NCBI RefSeq assembly: GCF_030766935.1
Contig: NZ_JASERL010000015.1
Location: 62,001 to 126,000 of the forward strand
DNA: 64,000 nt
From: Streptomyces sp. KL109B
GTDB lineage: Bacteria > Actinomycetota > Actinomycetes > Streptomycetales > Streptomycetaceae
Reading direction: 5' to 3'
Numbering within the stretch: position 1 is the first letter of the stretch; each line of letters starts with the position of its first letter. Positions 31,742-39,135 of this stretch are shown here, in pieces. The notes under the pieces are model-generated. The model was not told the origin of the DNA and made no database searches. It worked only from the letters and a program-made list of their open reading frames with translations. The translations under genes and the position numbers were made by a program.

Positions 31742-33247
31742 TCAGCTCCGCATCGTGAACGGATCGGCCACGGGCTCCTCGCTCGTGTTGATCCATACGC
31801 TCTTGAGGCGGGTGTACTCCTTGATGGTCTCGGTGCCGTGCTCGACGCCGACGCCGCTGGCCTTGAAGCCCTGGCGCGGGGACATCGGGGACATGGCCCG
31901 GTAGGTGTTGACCCAGACCGTGCCCGCGTCGAGGCGGCCCGCGACCCGGTGTGCGCGGGACAGATTGGTGGTCCACACCCCTGCCGCGAGGCCGTACTCG
32001 GTGTCATTGGCGATGCGTACGGCCTCGTCCTCGGTGTCGAACGGCATGATCGCGACGACGGGGCCGAAGATCTCCTCGCGTACGACCCGCATGTCGTTGT
32101 GGACGTCGACGAGGACGGTCGGCTCGTAGAAGCAGCCACCCGTGCCGCCGTCGGTGGGTGCGCCGCCCGTCAGCACCCGGGCGCCCTCCTCGCGGCCGAG
32201 GTCGACGTACGCGGCGACCTTGTCGCGCTGCGCCTCGAAGGCGAGCGGGCCGAGTTCGGTGGCCTCGTCGAGGGGGTCGCCGACGCGGATGGACTTGGCG
32301 CGCTCGCAGACCCGTTCAAGGAGCTCGTCGTAGACGGAGCGGTGGGCGAGGACGCGGCTGCCCGCGATGCAGGTCTGCCCGGCGGCGGCGAAGACTCCGG
32401 CGATGACACCCATGGCGGCGTTGGCGACGTCGGCGTCCTCGAAGACGAGCTGCGGGGACTTGCCGCCGAGTTCGAGGGTGGAGCCGATGAAGCGGCCCGC
32501 GGCCGTCGCGGCGATCCTCGAACCCGTCGCCGTGGAGCCGGTGAAGGAGATCTTCGCGAGGCCCTCGTGGTCGACGAGCGGCTGCCCGGCCTCGGCGCCG
32601 TAGCCGGTGACGACGTTGACGACGCCCGGCGGGAACCCGGCCTCCAGGGCGAGTTCGGCGAGGCGCAGGCCACTGGCCGAGGTGTACTCGGAGGGCTTGA
32701 CGACGACCGTGTTGCCCGCGCACAGGGCGGGGGCGAGCTTGCTCGTGGTGAGGGTCAGCGGCGAGTTCCACGGGGTGATCGCGCCGACGACGCCGAGGGG
32801 TTCGCGCGCCGTGTAGTTGAGGACGGCGCGGTCGGAGGTGGGGACGGTCTCGCCGTGGATCTTGTCGGCGAGGCCGGCGTAGTAGTGGAAGTACTCGGGG
32901 AGGGAGGCGAGTTGGCCGCGCATCTCGCGGAGCAGCTTGCCGTTGTCCCGGGACTCCATGAGGGCGAGTTCCTCGGCGTTCTCCGCGATCAGGTCGCCGA
33001 GGCGGCGCAGCAGGTGGCCGCGCTTGGTCTGGCTGAGCTCGCGCCAGTCCGGGTTCTCGAAGGCTTCGCGGGCCGCGGTCACGGCCTTGTCGACGTCGGC
33101 GGCGGTGCCGCGGGCGGCGCGGTAGAGGGTGCGGCCGGTGGCCGGGTCGACGCTGTCGAAGTACGCGCCGGACGCGGGCTCGACCCACCGGCCGCCGATG
33201 AAGTGCCGCCACGTGGTGAGGTCCGTCGCGGGCGTGGGGTCAGACAT
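31742..33247 (-). CDS. Aldehyde dehydrogenase
   Basis: 501 aa NAD(P)-dependent aldehyde dehydrogenase. Catalytic Cys in GQTCIAGSR, catalytic Glu in LELGGKSP, cofactor-loop Asn in TPWNSPL and the C-terminal EEIFGPVVAI are all present. It would oxidise an aldehyde or semialdehyde released in the pathway. Its start overlaps the upstream hydrolase gene by 8 nt, and it belongs to the five-gene minus-strand operon. A semialdehyde dehydrogenase is missing from the aromatic operon at 12-18 kb, so cross-use is possible but unsupported. Confidence 0.92.
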   Translation of the reverse strand: MSDPTPATDLTTWRHFIGGRWVEPASGAYFDSVDPATGRTLYRAARGTAADVDKAVTAAREAFENPDWRELSQTKRGHLLRRLGDLIAENAEELALMESRDNGKLLREMRGQLASLPEYFHYYAGLADKIHGETVPTSDRAVLNYTAREPLGVVGAITPWNSPLTLTTSKLAPALCAGNTVVVKPSEYTSASGLRLAELALEAGFPPGVVNVVTGYGAEAGQPLVDHEGLAKISFTGSTATGSRIAATAAGRFIGSTLELGGKSPQLVFEDADVANAAMGVIAGVFAAAGQTCIAGSRVLAHRSVYDELLERVCERAKSIRVGDPLDEATELGPLAFEAQRDKVAAYVDLGREEGARVLTGGAPTDGGTGGCFYEPTVLVDVHNDMRVVREEIFGPVVAIMPFDTEDEAVRIANDTEYGLAAGVWTTNLSRAHRVAGRLDAGTVWVNTYRAMSPMSPRQGFKASGVGVEHGTETIKEYTRLKSVWINTSEEPVADPFTMRS

Positions 33248-33971
33248 GTGCGCGCTCTCCGATGAAGGTGGTGAGGGTGTCCGCGAACGCCTCCGGGCGC
33301 TCGACGGGCAGCATGTGCCGTGCTCCGGGCACGATCACCGCCCGGCAGTCGGGCAGCGCCGCGGCGAGCCGGTGTGTCATCTCCGGCGTGGATCCCGGGT
33401 CGTTCTCCCCGGTCACCGCGAGGGACGGCACGGTGATGTCACCGAGCCGCGGGCCGAGTTCGGCGTCGGCGTTCGCGAACACCCGGTAGCAGCCGAGGAA
33501 GGAGTCGACGTCGTTGGCGGCGAGGGTGGCCCGCGTCCGCTCGACGACATCGTCCGGCACGGTGGTGTCCGCGTACCAGCGCTCGATGGACGCCTCGGTG
33601 CTCGCCGCGAAGTCGCTCTCGGCGGTACGCAGCCGGGCCTGGACGGCCGCCCGCTCGGCCGGGGTGCGGCGGCAGACGGAGCTCGCCGAGACGAGCGTGC
33701 GCGTCAACTCCGGGTGCAGCAACGCCAGTTGTTGCGCCACAAGAGCGCCGAGCGAGAATCCGACCACGTGCGAGCCGGCCGGGATGTGTTCGGCGACCCC
33801 GTCGGCGAGTTCCGCGAGCGTGATGTCTCCGCGCACCGGCGGCCGGGCGCCGTGTCCCGGCAGGTCGGGCGCGACGACCGTGAACCGGTCGGCGAGCAGC
33901 GCGGTGACGGGCTCCCACATGGTGCGGTCGAGGCCGACTCCGTGCAGCAGTACGAGGGGCGGCTTGTCCAT
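33240..33971 (-). CDS. Alpha/beta-fold hydrolase
   Basis: 243 aa. LVLLHGVGLDRTMW oxyanion region, nucleophile elbow GFSLGA (Ser), acid loop TGENDPGSTPE and catalytic histidine GARHMLPVERPEAF. The size and plan match RutD and 3-oxoadipate enol-lactonase. In the Rut pathway RutD speeds hydrolysis of the ring-opened aminoacrylate; an analogous job, hydrolysing an amide, ester or lactone after oxidative ring opening, is a reasonable guess here. Overlaps the aldehyde dehydrogenase start and follows the DUF1185 genes by 12 nt. Confidence 0.88.
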   Translation of the reverse strand: MDKPPLVLLHGVGLDRTMWEPVTALLADRFTVVAPDLPGHGARPPVRGDITLAELADGVAEHIPAGSHVVGFSLGALVAQQLALLHPELTRTLVSASSVCRRTPAERAAVQARLRTAESDFAASTEASIERWYADTTVPDDVVERTRATLAANDVDSFLGCYRVFANADAELGPRLGDITVPSLAVTGENDPGSTPEMTHRLAAALPDCRAVIVPGARHMLPVERPEAFADTLTTFIGERAHV

Positions 33972-33983
33972 GGCGGGGCCGCC

Positions 33984-34535
33984 CTACTGCTCGGTGGCCA
34001 GCGGGGCGAGGCGGGCCTGCGGGCGGCCCTGCGCGGCAGCGGCCAGACCGATGACGATCTCGTCGGCGCGCGGCCCGTCCGAGACCCGTACCTCGACGCT
34101 CTGGTGGTGCGAGCGGATGGTGGCGTCGGTGATGTGCTTCAGCGGGATGTCGAAGACACCGCCGGCCACGGCCCGCTTCTCCACGGCGGGCAGCAGCGTG
34201 GTGGCGTTCGCCGCCTTGCGGAAGTGGTCGCCGAACTTCAGCGTGTGGATGAGCCCGCTGCCGTGCTCGACCTCCCCGTCGAGGCCGACGATCGCGGCCT
34301 TGCCGTACGCCTCGACGGGCGCGCCGAGCGCGTCGACGACGCGCGGCGCGAGCAACTCGCCCAGCTGGGGCGCCACTTCGTCGATGCCGGGCAGCAGGTC
34401 GTCGACGAAGCCCTGCCCCGCCCACGGGTTCTCGATCACGGCGAGCACCACGGCGGTGCGGGCCACCGAGTCGACGGGGCGGCCACCCTCGGCGTGGATG
34501 TCTTCGACGTACGTCAGGATCTTGCGGAGGTTCAT
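33984..34535 (-). CDS. DUF1185 (amino acid synthesis family) protein A
   Basis: 183 aa. MNLRKILTYVEDIHAEGGRP, VIENPWAGQGFVDDL and AAIVGLDGEVEHGSGLIH are conserved blocks of the AA_synth/DUF1185 family, whose biochemical activity is not established. It is a paralogue of the protein encoded immediately upstream, to which it is coupled by an ATGA overlap, so a hetero-oligomer is likely. In this operon it stands between the hydrolase and the promoter; an enzymatic role on a ring-opened nitrogen compound is only a guess. Confidence 0.85.
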   Translation of the reverse strand: MNLRKILTYVEDIHAEGGRPVDSVARTAVVLAVIENPWAGQGFVDDLLPGIDEVAPQLGELLAPRVVDALGAPVEAYGKAAIVGLDGEVEHGSGLIHTLKFGDHFRKAANATTLLPAVEKRAVAGGVFDIPLKHITDATIRSHHQSVEVRVSDGPRADEIVIGLAAAAQGRPQARLAPLATEQ

Positions 34536-35173
34536 CGGGCGGTCTCCAAGTCGGCGAGGCGGACCACGGGGTCCTGGCGGCGGTCTCCGATACGGGCGTT
34601 GGGGCGCGGGCCCGAGGCCGCGGCGGCGACCACGACGATCTCGTCGGGGCGGGGCGCGTCCGGGACCCGGATCTGGACCGTCTGGTAGTGGGAGCGGGTG
34701 GCGGCGGCGGTCTTGTGCCACACCGGGACGGTGAGCGGTTCACCGGCCGCGAGCCGGTCGTCGCTGAACACGATGATCGAGGTGCCCTCGGTCAACTCCC
34801 GCAGCACGTTGCCGAAGTACGGGGTGTGGATCAGCGCGCCACCGTGCTCGACCTCCCCGTCGAGCCCGACGACGGCCGCTTTCCCGAACGCCTCGACGTG
34901 CTCCACGCCGCCGAGTGTCTCGATCAGCCGGTCGGTGAGGAGCCGGCCGATCCCGGGCGCGATGTCCTCGACCTCGGGCTGGAGGTCGGCGACGAAGCCG
35001 CGCCCCGCCCACGGGTTCTCGATGACGGCGGCCGCTGCGACGCGTCGTACGGGAGTGGCGACCGGCCGACCGAGCTCCAGGAGGACTTCGTCCACCACGG
35101 TAACGACCTTGCGCAGTCGGCCTCTTGTGGGCGTGGCCCACAGCTGTTGGCCTGCTGATTGATGCTGTGCCAT
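34532..35173 (-). CDS. DUF1185 (amino acid synthesis family) protein B
   Basis: 213 aa, first gene of the minus-strand operon. The blocks TRGRLRKVVTVVDEVLLELGRPV, VIENPWAGRGFVADLQPEVEDIAPGIGRLL and AAVVGLDGEVEHGGALIHTPYFGN line up with protein A, showing an old tandem duplication. It carries about 15 extra N-terminal residues and a polar C-terminal tail. ATG 35173 sits inside TGCCATGGCA. No function is known; the pair's constant position beside the LLM oxygenase suggests a pathway enzyme rather than amino-acid biosynthesis. Confidence 0.85.
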   Translation of the reverse strand: MAQHQSAGQQLWATPTRGRLRKVVTVVDEVLLELGRPVATPVRRVAAAAVIENPWAGRGFVADLQPEVEDIAPGIGRLLTDRLIETLGGVEHVEAFGKAAVVGLDGEVEHGGALIHTPYFGNVLRELTEGTSIIVFSDDRLAAGEPLTVPVWHKTAAATRSHYQTVQIRVPDAPRPDEIVVVAAAASGPRPNARIGDRRQDPVVRLADLETAR

Positions 35174-35324
35174 GGCAGTGAGGCTAAGAGGCAGCCGGAA
35201 AGCCCGTCAAGGGTCGGCGGGGATCTCCCGCCGCCGACCTCCGTATTCACAGAAAAGCAAGACGAGGAGGCGCGAATCCCGCCCGAACCATTGACATCAC
35301 GGACGCCCCATTCCTACGGTCCTC

Positions 35325-35351
35325 TGCCATACAACAGAACTGCCATGCAAG
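35325..35351. promoter_or_regulatory. Direct-repeat GntR sites in the divergent promoter
   Basis: TGCCATACAAC (35325) and TGCCATGCAAG (35341) form a direct repeat with 16-bp period, 25-50 nt before the SnoaL-reductase start. The second matches the two sites at the GntR gene exactly. The 202-nt gap (35174-35375) otherwise contains only a TTGACA at 35291 that could serve as a -35 box. Confidence 0.6.
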
Positions 35352-35375
35352 AGCGTTCAAGGGAGCCGCACCCTC

Positions 35376-36308
35376 ATGTCACTCACGCTGGAACACACCC
35401 GCGCGGACCGCCCCGCCCGCCTCCGCGCCGCCTGGGACGCGGCCTGGAACCGGGGCGAAGTCGACGCCCTGGACGACGTGTTGAGCCCCGGCTACGTACG
35501 CCGTCGCGGTCCGGCCGGAACCGCGCAGGACCGCGCCGGGTTCAAGGACAGCATCAGCGCCGTGCGCGCCGCGTTCCCCGATCTGCACACCGAGATCGAG
35601 GACCTGGTCGAGGACGGCGACCGGCTCGCGGTCCGCTGGCGCAGCACCGGCCGGCACACGGACACCTTCATGGGTGTGCCGCCCACCGGGCGCCCCGTGG
35701 AGGTGTCTGGGGCCACCTTCGCCCGCTTCGACGGGGACACCGTCACCGAGGAGTCGGTCACCTTCGACTCCCGTCAGCTGCTCGAAGCGCTCGGCATCAT
35801 CACGACGGCGCACGAGGCCGCCGTCGACGCCGACCTGGTCAAGGGCGTGCACCGCAAGTTCATCACCGGTGTCACCGTGGTGACCACCGACGACGACGGC
35901 ACCCCCAAGGGGCTCGCGGTGAACGCGTTCTCCAGCATCTCGCTCGACCCGCCGATGGTGCTGGTGTGCGTGCAGCGCAGTTCGTCGACGCACCCCGCGC
36001 TGCACCGCGCGAGCCACATCGGCATCAACATCCTCGCCGCCGACCAGCTCGACGTGGCGAAGGTGTTCGCGAGCAAGGGCACCGACAAGTTCGCCGCCCT
36101 CGACTGGGCGCCCGGCGAGCACGGCGCCCCGCTGCTCGAAGGGTCCGCCGCCCGGCTTGAGGTGGAGATCGGGGAGCGCCTGGAGGCCGGCAGCCACACC
36201 GTGTTCACCGGACGTGTGGTGTCGGCGTCGCACTCCGAGGTCGCCCCGCTCGTCTACAGCGGCGGCGGCTTCTTCGACATCTCCCAGACGGCGCCGCTCC
36301 CTTGGTGA
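35376..36308 (+). CDS. SnoaL-like domain fused to flavin reductase
   Basis: 310 aa in two parts. Residues 1-140 form a SnoaL/ketosteroid-isomerase-like cup (AAWDAAWNRGEVDALDDVLSPGYV, FMGVPPTGRPVEVSGATFARF). Residues 150-310 form a flavin-reductase domain of the HpaC/RutF type (VHRKFITGVTVVTTDDDGTPKGLAVNAFSSISLDPPMVLVCV, ending in GGGFFDI). The reductase would supply FMNH2 to the LLM oxygenase of the divergent operon. The SnoaL part could bind the substrate or unstable product; free-standing reductases do not have it. First gene of the plus-strand operon. Confidence 0.88.
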   Translation: MSLTLEHTRADRPARLRAAWDAAWNRGEVDALDDVLSPGYVRRRGPAGTAQDRAGFKDSISAVRAAFPDLHTEIEDLVEDGDRLAVRWRSTGRHTDTFMGVPPTGRPVEVSGATFARFDGDTVTEESVTFDSRQLLEALGIITTAHEAAVDADLVKGVHRKFITGVTVVTTDDDGTPKGLAVNAFSSISLDPPMVLVCVQRSSSTHPALHRASHIGINILAADQLDVAKVFASKGTDKFAALDWAPGEHGAPLLEGSAARLEVEIGERLEAGSHTVFTGRVVSASHSEVAPLVYSGGGFFDISQTAPLPW

Positions 36309-36348
36309 CTCGCGTCCGCCCCCGCATCCACGTCCTCCGGAGCACGCC

Positions 36349-37806
36349 ATGACTCAAGACGCACAGGGCGCACCCGTCTACGGCAGCGCCGTCACCAAGG
36401 TCGAGCCGTTCGGCGTCGACCACATCCCCGACAACGAGCGGCACGGCAAACCGAGTTCACAGTTTTTCGTGTGGTTCGCGGCCGGGCTCAACTTCCCGGT
36501 GATCCTGCTCGGTTTCAGTGCCGCGTGGTTCGGGCTGAGCTTCGCCACCGCCGTCGGCGCGATCGTGGTGGGCGCCGGGGTCGGCGCCGCCCTGATGGCC
36601 GTGATGTCGCGCATGGGTGTGCGGCTCGGTGTGCCGCAGCAGATCCAGGCGCGCGGCCCGCTCGGCTTCTTCGGCAACTTCGTGCCCGTCGCGTACATCA
36701 ACGTGTTCTCGGGTGTGGGCTGGGCGGCCGTCACGGTCATCCTCGGCGGCAAGGCCTTCGCCGAGCTGAGCCACCTGCCGTACTGGCTGTGCGCGCTGCT
36801 GCTCACCGTCGTCGAGCTGGTCGTGGCCGTCTTCGGCTACAACATGATCAATTTCCTGCAGCGGGCGCTGACGTACGTACTGACCCCGCTGTTCGTGCTG
36901 ATCACGGTCGTGGCGGTGGCCCGCGGCGGCAGCCTCTTCGAGGCGAATCCGCACGCGGAGGGCTATGTCGGCGCGGCAGGTGGCTCGATCACGCTGGGCG
37001 GCTGGTTCCTGGCGTTCCTCGTGGCGTGGGCGCCGTTCGCCTCCGACTACTCGCGCTATCTGCCGGACACCGCGAGGGTCGTCCGGCAGACCACCTGGTA
37101 CACCGCGCTCGGCAACTTCCTCACCATCAGCTGGCTCGGCATCCTCGGCGTCGTGGTCGGCGCCTCCGCGTCCAGCTCGGACACCATCACCGCCCTGCAC
37201 GAGCTGATGGGCCCGTTCGCCGTGCCCGCGCTGGTCGCCGTGGGCCTTTCCGCGCTGGCCCAGAACTTCCTCAATGTCTACGGCGGCGCGATCTCCGTCC
37301 AGACCCTCAAGATCCCCGTCACCCGCACCCAGGCGGTGGCCGGAATCTGCGTCCTCGCGTACGGGATCAGCCTGTGGGGCGCCTCCGGCACGGAGGACAA
37401 GTTCAAGGTGTTCCTCAACCTCACCGCGTACTTCATCGCGCCGTTCGCCGCCGTGCTCCTCATCGACTTCTACCTGGGCGGACGCGGCGACCCCGGCAGG
37501 ATCGCCGAGCTCTACGACCGCTCCAGGATCGTCGACTGGGGCCTGGTGGCCTGGGCGGGCGGCGTCGCGGCGTCCGTGCCGTTCTGGGTGTCCGACCTCT
37601 ACACCGGCGCCTTCGCCGCGGCCCACCCGGGAGCAGGCGACCTCAGCATGCTCGTCGCGGCGGCGGTCGCGGTGGGGCTGTACCTGTGCACGTACCGGCT
37701 GAAGCCGTTGTGGCGGCGGGCGGGCGCCCCGGACGCCGCGGTGCGGGCGGCCGAGGCCACGGAGCAACTTCCGGCGCCGGAGCGGGACTTGATCGGGCGC
37801 GGCTGA
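36349..37806 (+). CDS. NCS1-family cytosine/purine/hydantoin permease
   Basis: 485 aa, 12 membrane segments. VEPFGVDHIPDNERHGKPSSQFFVWFAAGLNF is the classic NCS1 N terminus; LGFFGNFVPVAYINVFSGVGW and APFASDYSRYLPD follow. NCS1 carriers import nucleobases, hydantoins, nicotinate-like rings or vitamin B6 compounds with H+ or Na+. As the only transporter in a cluster with an LLM oxygenase, it points to an N-heterocycle as the substrate. CGGAG precedes ATG 36349 at a suitable distance. Confidence 0.92.
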   Translation: MTQDAQGAPVYGSAVTKVEPFGVDHIPDNERHGKPSSQFFVWFAAGLNFPVILLGFSAAWFGLSFATAVGAIVVGAGVGAALMAVMSRMGVRLGVPQQIQARGPLGFFGNFVPVAYINVFSGVGWAAVTVILGGKAFAELSHLPYWLCALLLTVVELVVAVFGYNMINFLQRALTYVLTPLFVLITVVAVARGGSLFEANPHAEGYVGAAGGSITLGGWFLAFLVAWAPFASDYSRYLPDTARVVRQTTWYTALGNFLTISWLGILGVVVGASASSSDTITALHELMGPFAVPALVAVGLSALAQNFLNVYGGAISVQTLKIPVTRTQAVAGICVLAYGISLWGASGTEDKFKVFLNLTAYFIAPFAAVLLIDFYLGGRGDPGRIAELYDRSRIVDWGLVAWAGGVAASVPFWVSDLYTGAFAAAHPGAGDLSMLVAAAVAVGLYLCTYRLKPLWRRAGAPDAAVRAAEATEQLPAPERDLIGRG

Positions 37807-37907
37807 CGCGACCCGCCGCCACGCCCGGTGTGTCCGCCACGGTGGCGGGTACGACACTTCCCGTGCAGGATGTCGCGGAAGCGACCGATGAGCGAGGAGT
37901 GCCGGAA

Positions 37908-38282
37908 GTGATTCGAAAGCTACAGGCAGTCGCACTGGACTGTGACGACCCGATTCGGCTCGCCGAGTTCTACGCGGAGATGCTCGGCGGCCGGACGGTC
38001 GTCGACCCCGACGATCCCGACTGGGTGGACGTCGAGGGCTTCGAGGGCGTCACCATCGCCTGCCAGCGGGCGGCGGGCTACCGGCCGCCGGAGTGGCCCG
38101 GCCAGGAGCGGCCGCAGCAGTTGCACCTCGACTTCGACGTGGACGACCTGGAGGGCGAGGAGAAGCGGGTCCTCGCCCTCGGCGCGACGCTGCTGGAGCG
38201 GACGGACCAGGTGCACCCGGGGACCAACTGGCGGGTGTACGCGGATCCGGCCGGGCATCCGTTCTGCCTCTGCCTGCACTGA
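37908..38282 (+). CDS. VOC-family protein (glyoxalase-like)
   Basis: 124 aa. IRKLQAVALDCDDPIRLAEFYAEMLGG opens the VOC fold, HLDFDVDDLEGEEKRVLALGA lies in the middle, and RVYADPAGHPFCLCLH ends it. This subgroup (glyoxalase-like DUF) is frequent in Streptomyces and has no firm function. GAGGA lies 9 nt before GTG 37908. It stands 101 nt after the permease, so membership of the same operon is uncertain. Confidence 0.82.
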   Translation: MIRKLQAVALDCDDPIRLAEFYAEMLGGRTVVDPDDPDWVDVEGFEGVTIACQRAAGYRPPEWPGQERPQQLHLDFDVDDLEGEEKRVLALGATLLERTDQVHPGTNWRVYADPAGHPFCLCLH

Positions 38283-38289
38283 GGCGGAA

Positions 38290-38332
38290 CGGGCCGCGCC
38301 GCACACCTGACTCACCGGTTCGGCGCGGCCCG
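38290..38332. terminator. Strong bidirectional hairpin
   Basis: CGGGCCGCGCCG and CGGCGCGGCCCG are perfect 12-bp complements around a 19-nt loop, placed between the convergent VOC and acetyltransferase genes and covering the last codons of the latter. Confidence 0.7.
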
Positions 38333-38959
38333 CTCCAGGTCGTCGACGCTCCCCGACATGACCTCCGCCAGATGGGCCGTGAGGTGCTCCAACGGCCAGT
38401 CCCACCACGCCACTTGGAGCAGCCGCTCGACGTCCTCGTCGCTGTACCGCCGACGGATGACGCGCGCCGGGTTGCCGCCGACGACGCCGTAGTCGGGGAC
38501 GTCGTCGACGACGACCGCACCCGAGGCGATCACCGCCCCATGCCCGATCCGGACGCCGGGCATCACCATGGCCCGGTACCCGAACCACACGTCGTTGCCG
38601 ACGACGGTGTCACCCCGCCCCGGCAGACCGGTGATGAGGTCGAAGTGCTCGGCCCAGGAGCCGCCCATGATGGGGAACGGGAAGGTGGAGGGGCCGTCCA
38701 TGCGGTGGTTGGCGCCGTTCATGATGAACCGCACGCCCTCCCCCAGCGCGCAGAACTTCCCGATGACCAGCTTCTCCGGCCCGTAGTGGTACAGCACGTT
38801 GCGGGTCTCGAAGGCCGTCGCGTCGTCCGGGTCGTCGTAGTACGAGAACTCGCCGACCTCGATGAGCGGCGACGTCACCAGGGGCTTGAGGAGGACGACA
38901 CGCGGCTGGTCGGGCATGGGGTGCAGCACGGTCGGGTCGGCGGGGAGTTCCGGTGTCAC
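38312..38959 (-). CDS. CatB/Vat-like hexapeptide O-acetyltransferase
   Basis: 215 aa left-handed beta-helix acetyltransferase: VGEFSYYDDPDD, KLVIGKFCALGEGVRFIMNGANHRMDG with the catalytic histidine, DTVVGNDVWFGYRAMVMPGVRIGHGAVIASGAVV and YGVVGGNPARVIRRR. The layout is that of the xenobiotic acetyltransferases (streptogramin Vat, CatB chloramphenicol acetyltransferases). Many such proteins in Streptomyces do not confer resistance, so the acceptor is open. GTG 38959 follows GAAAGG; ATG 38919 is a less likely start. Monocistronic. Confidence 0.87.
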   Translation of the reverse strand: MTPELPADPTVLHPMPDQPRVVLLKPLVTSPLIEVGEFSYYDDPDDATAFETRNVLYHYGPEKLVIGKFCALGEGVRFIMNGANHRMDGPSTFPFPIMGGSWAEHFDLITGLPGRGDTVVGNDVWFGYRAMVMPGVRIGHGAVIASGAVVVDDVPDYGVVGGNPARVIRRRYSDEDVERLLQVAWWDWPLEHLTAHLAEVMSGSVDDLERAAPNR

Positions 38960-39010
38960 CAAGGGGCCTTTCCCGGAGGGGATGTGCGGACACGACACCC
39001 CCGGTGATTC

Positions 39011-39057
39011 CAGCCTCGCCGGCGTTTGAGGCGCGGGGTCCGGGGCGGAGCCCCGGG
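39011..39057 (+). repeat. Dispersed GC-rich border repeat, copy 2
   Basis: GCCTCGCCGGCGTTTGAG followed by the GGGGTCCGGGGC...GCCCCGG dyad, the best-preserved copy. It lies between divergent genes (acetyltransferase and Gfo/Idh/MocA), where no terminator is expected. Confidence 0.75.
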
Positions 39058-39135
39058 AGCGGCGTTGACATGACATTTGAGCAAGCGCCACCGTACCGGG
39101 ATCGGAGCGCGCCGACAGCGAAGGTGGGGCAGGTC

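Noticed and set aside
38312..38959. Antibiotic resistance gene call for the hexapeptide acetyltransferase
   Set aside because: The fold matches CatB/Vat, but residues that define the drug acceptor cannot be judged by eye, and most chromosomal relatives in Streptomyces do not confer resistance.
39065..39072. TTGACA followed by ATG 39070 as promoter or earlier start of the Gfo/Idh/MocA gene
   Set aside because: No acceptable -10 box lies 16-18 nt downstream, and the 22 extra residues show no family similarity. ATG 39136 is better placed.
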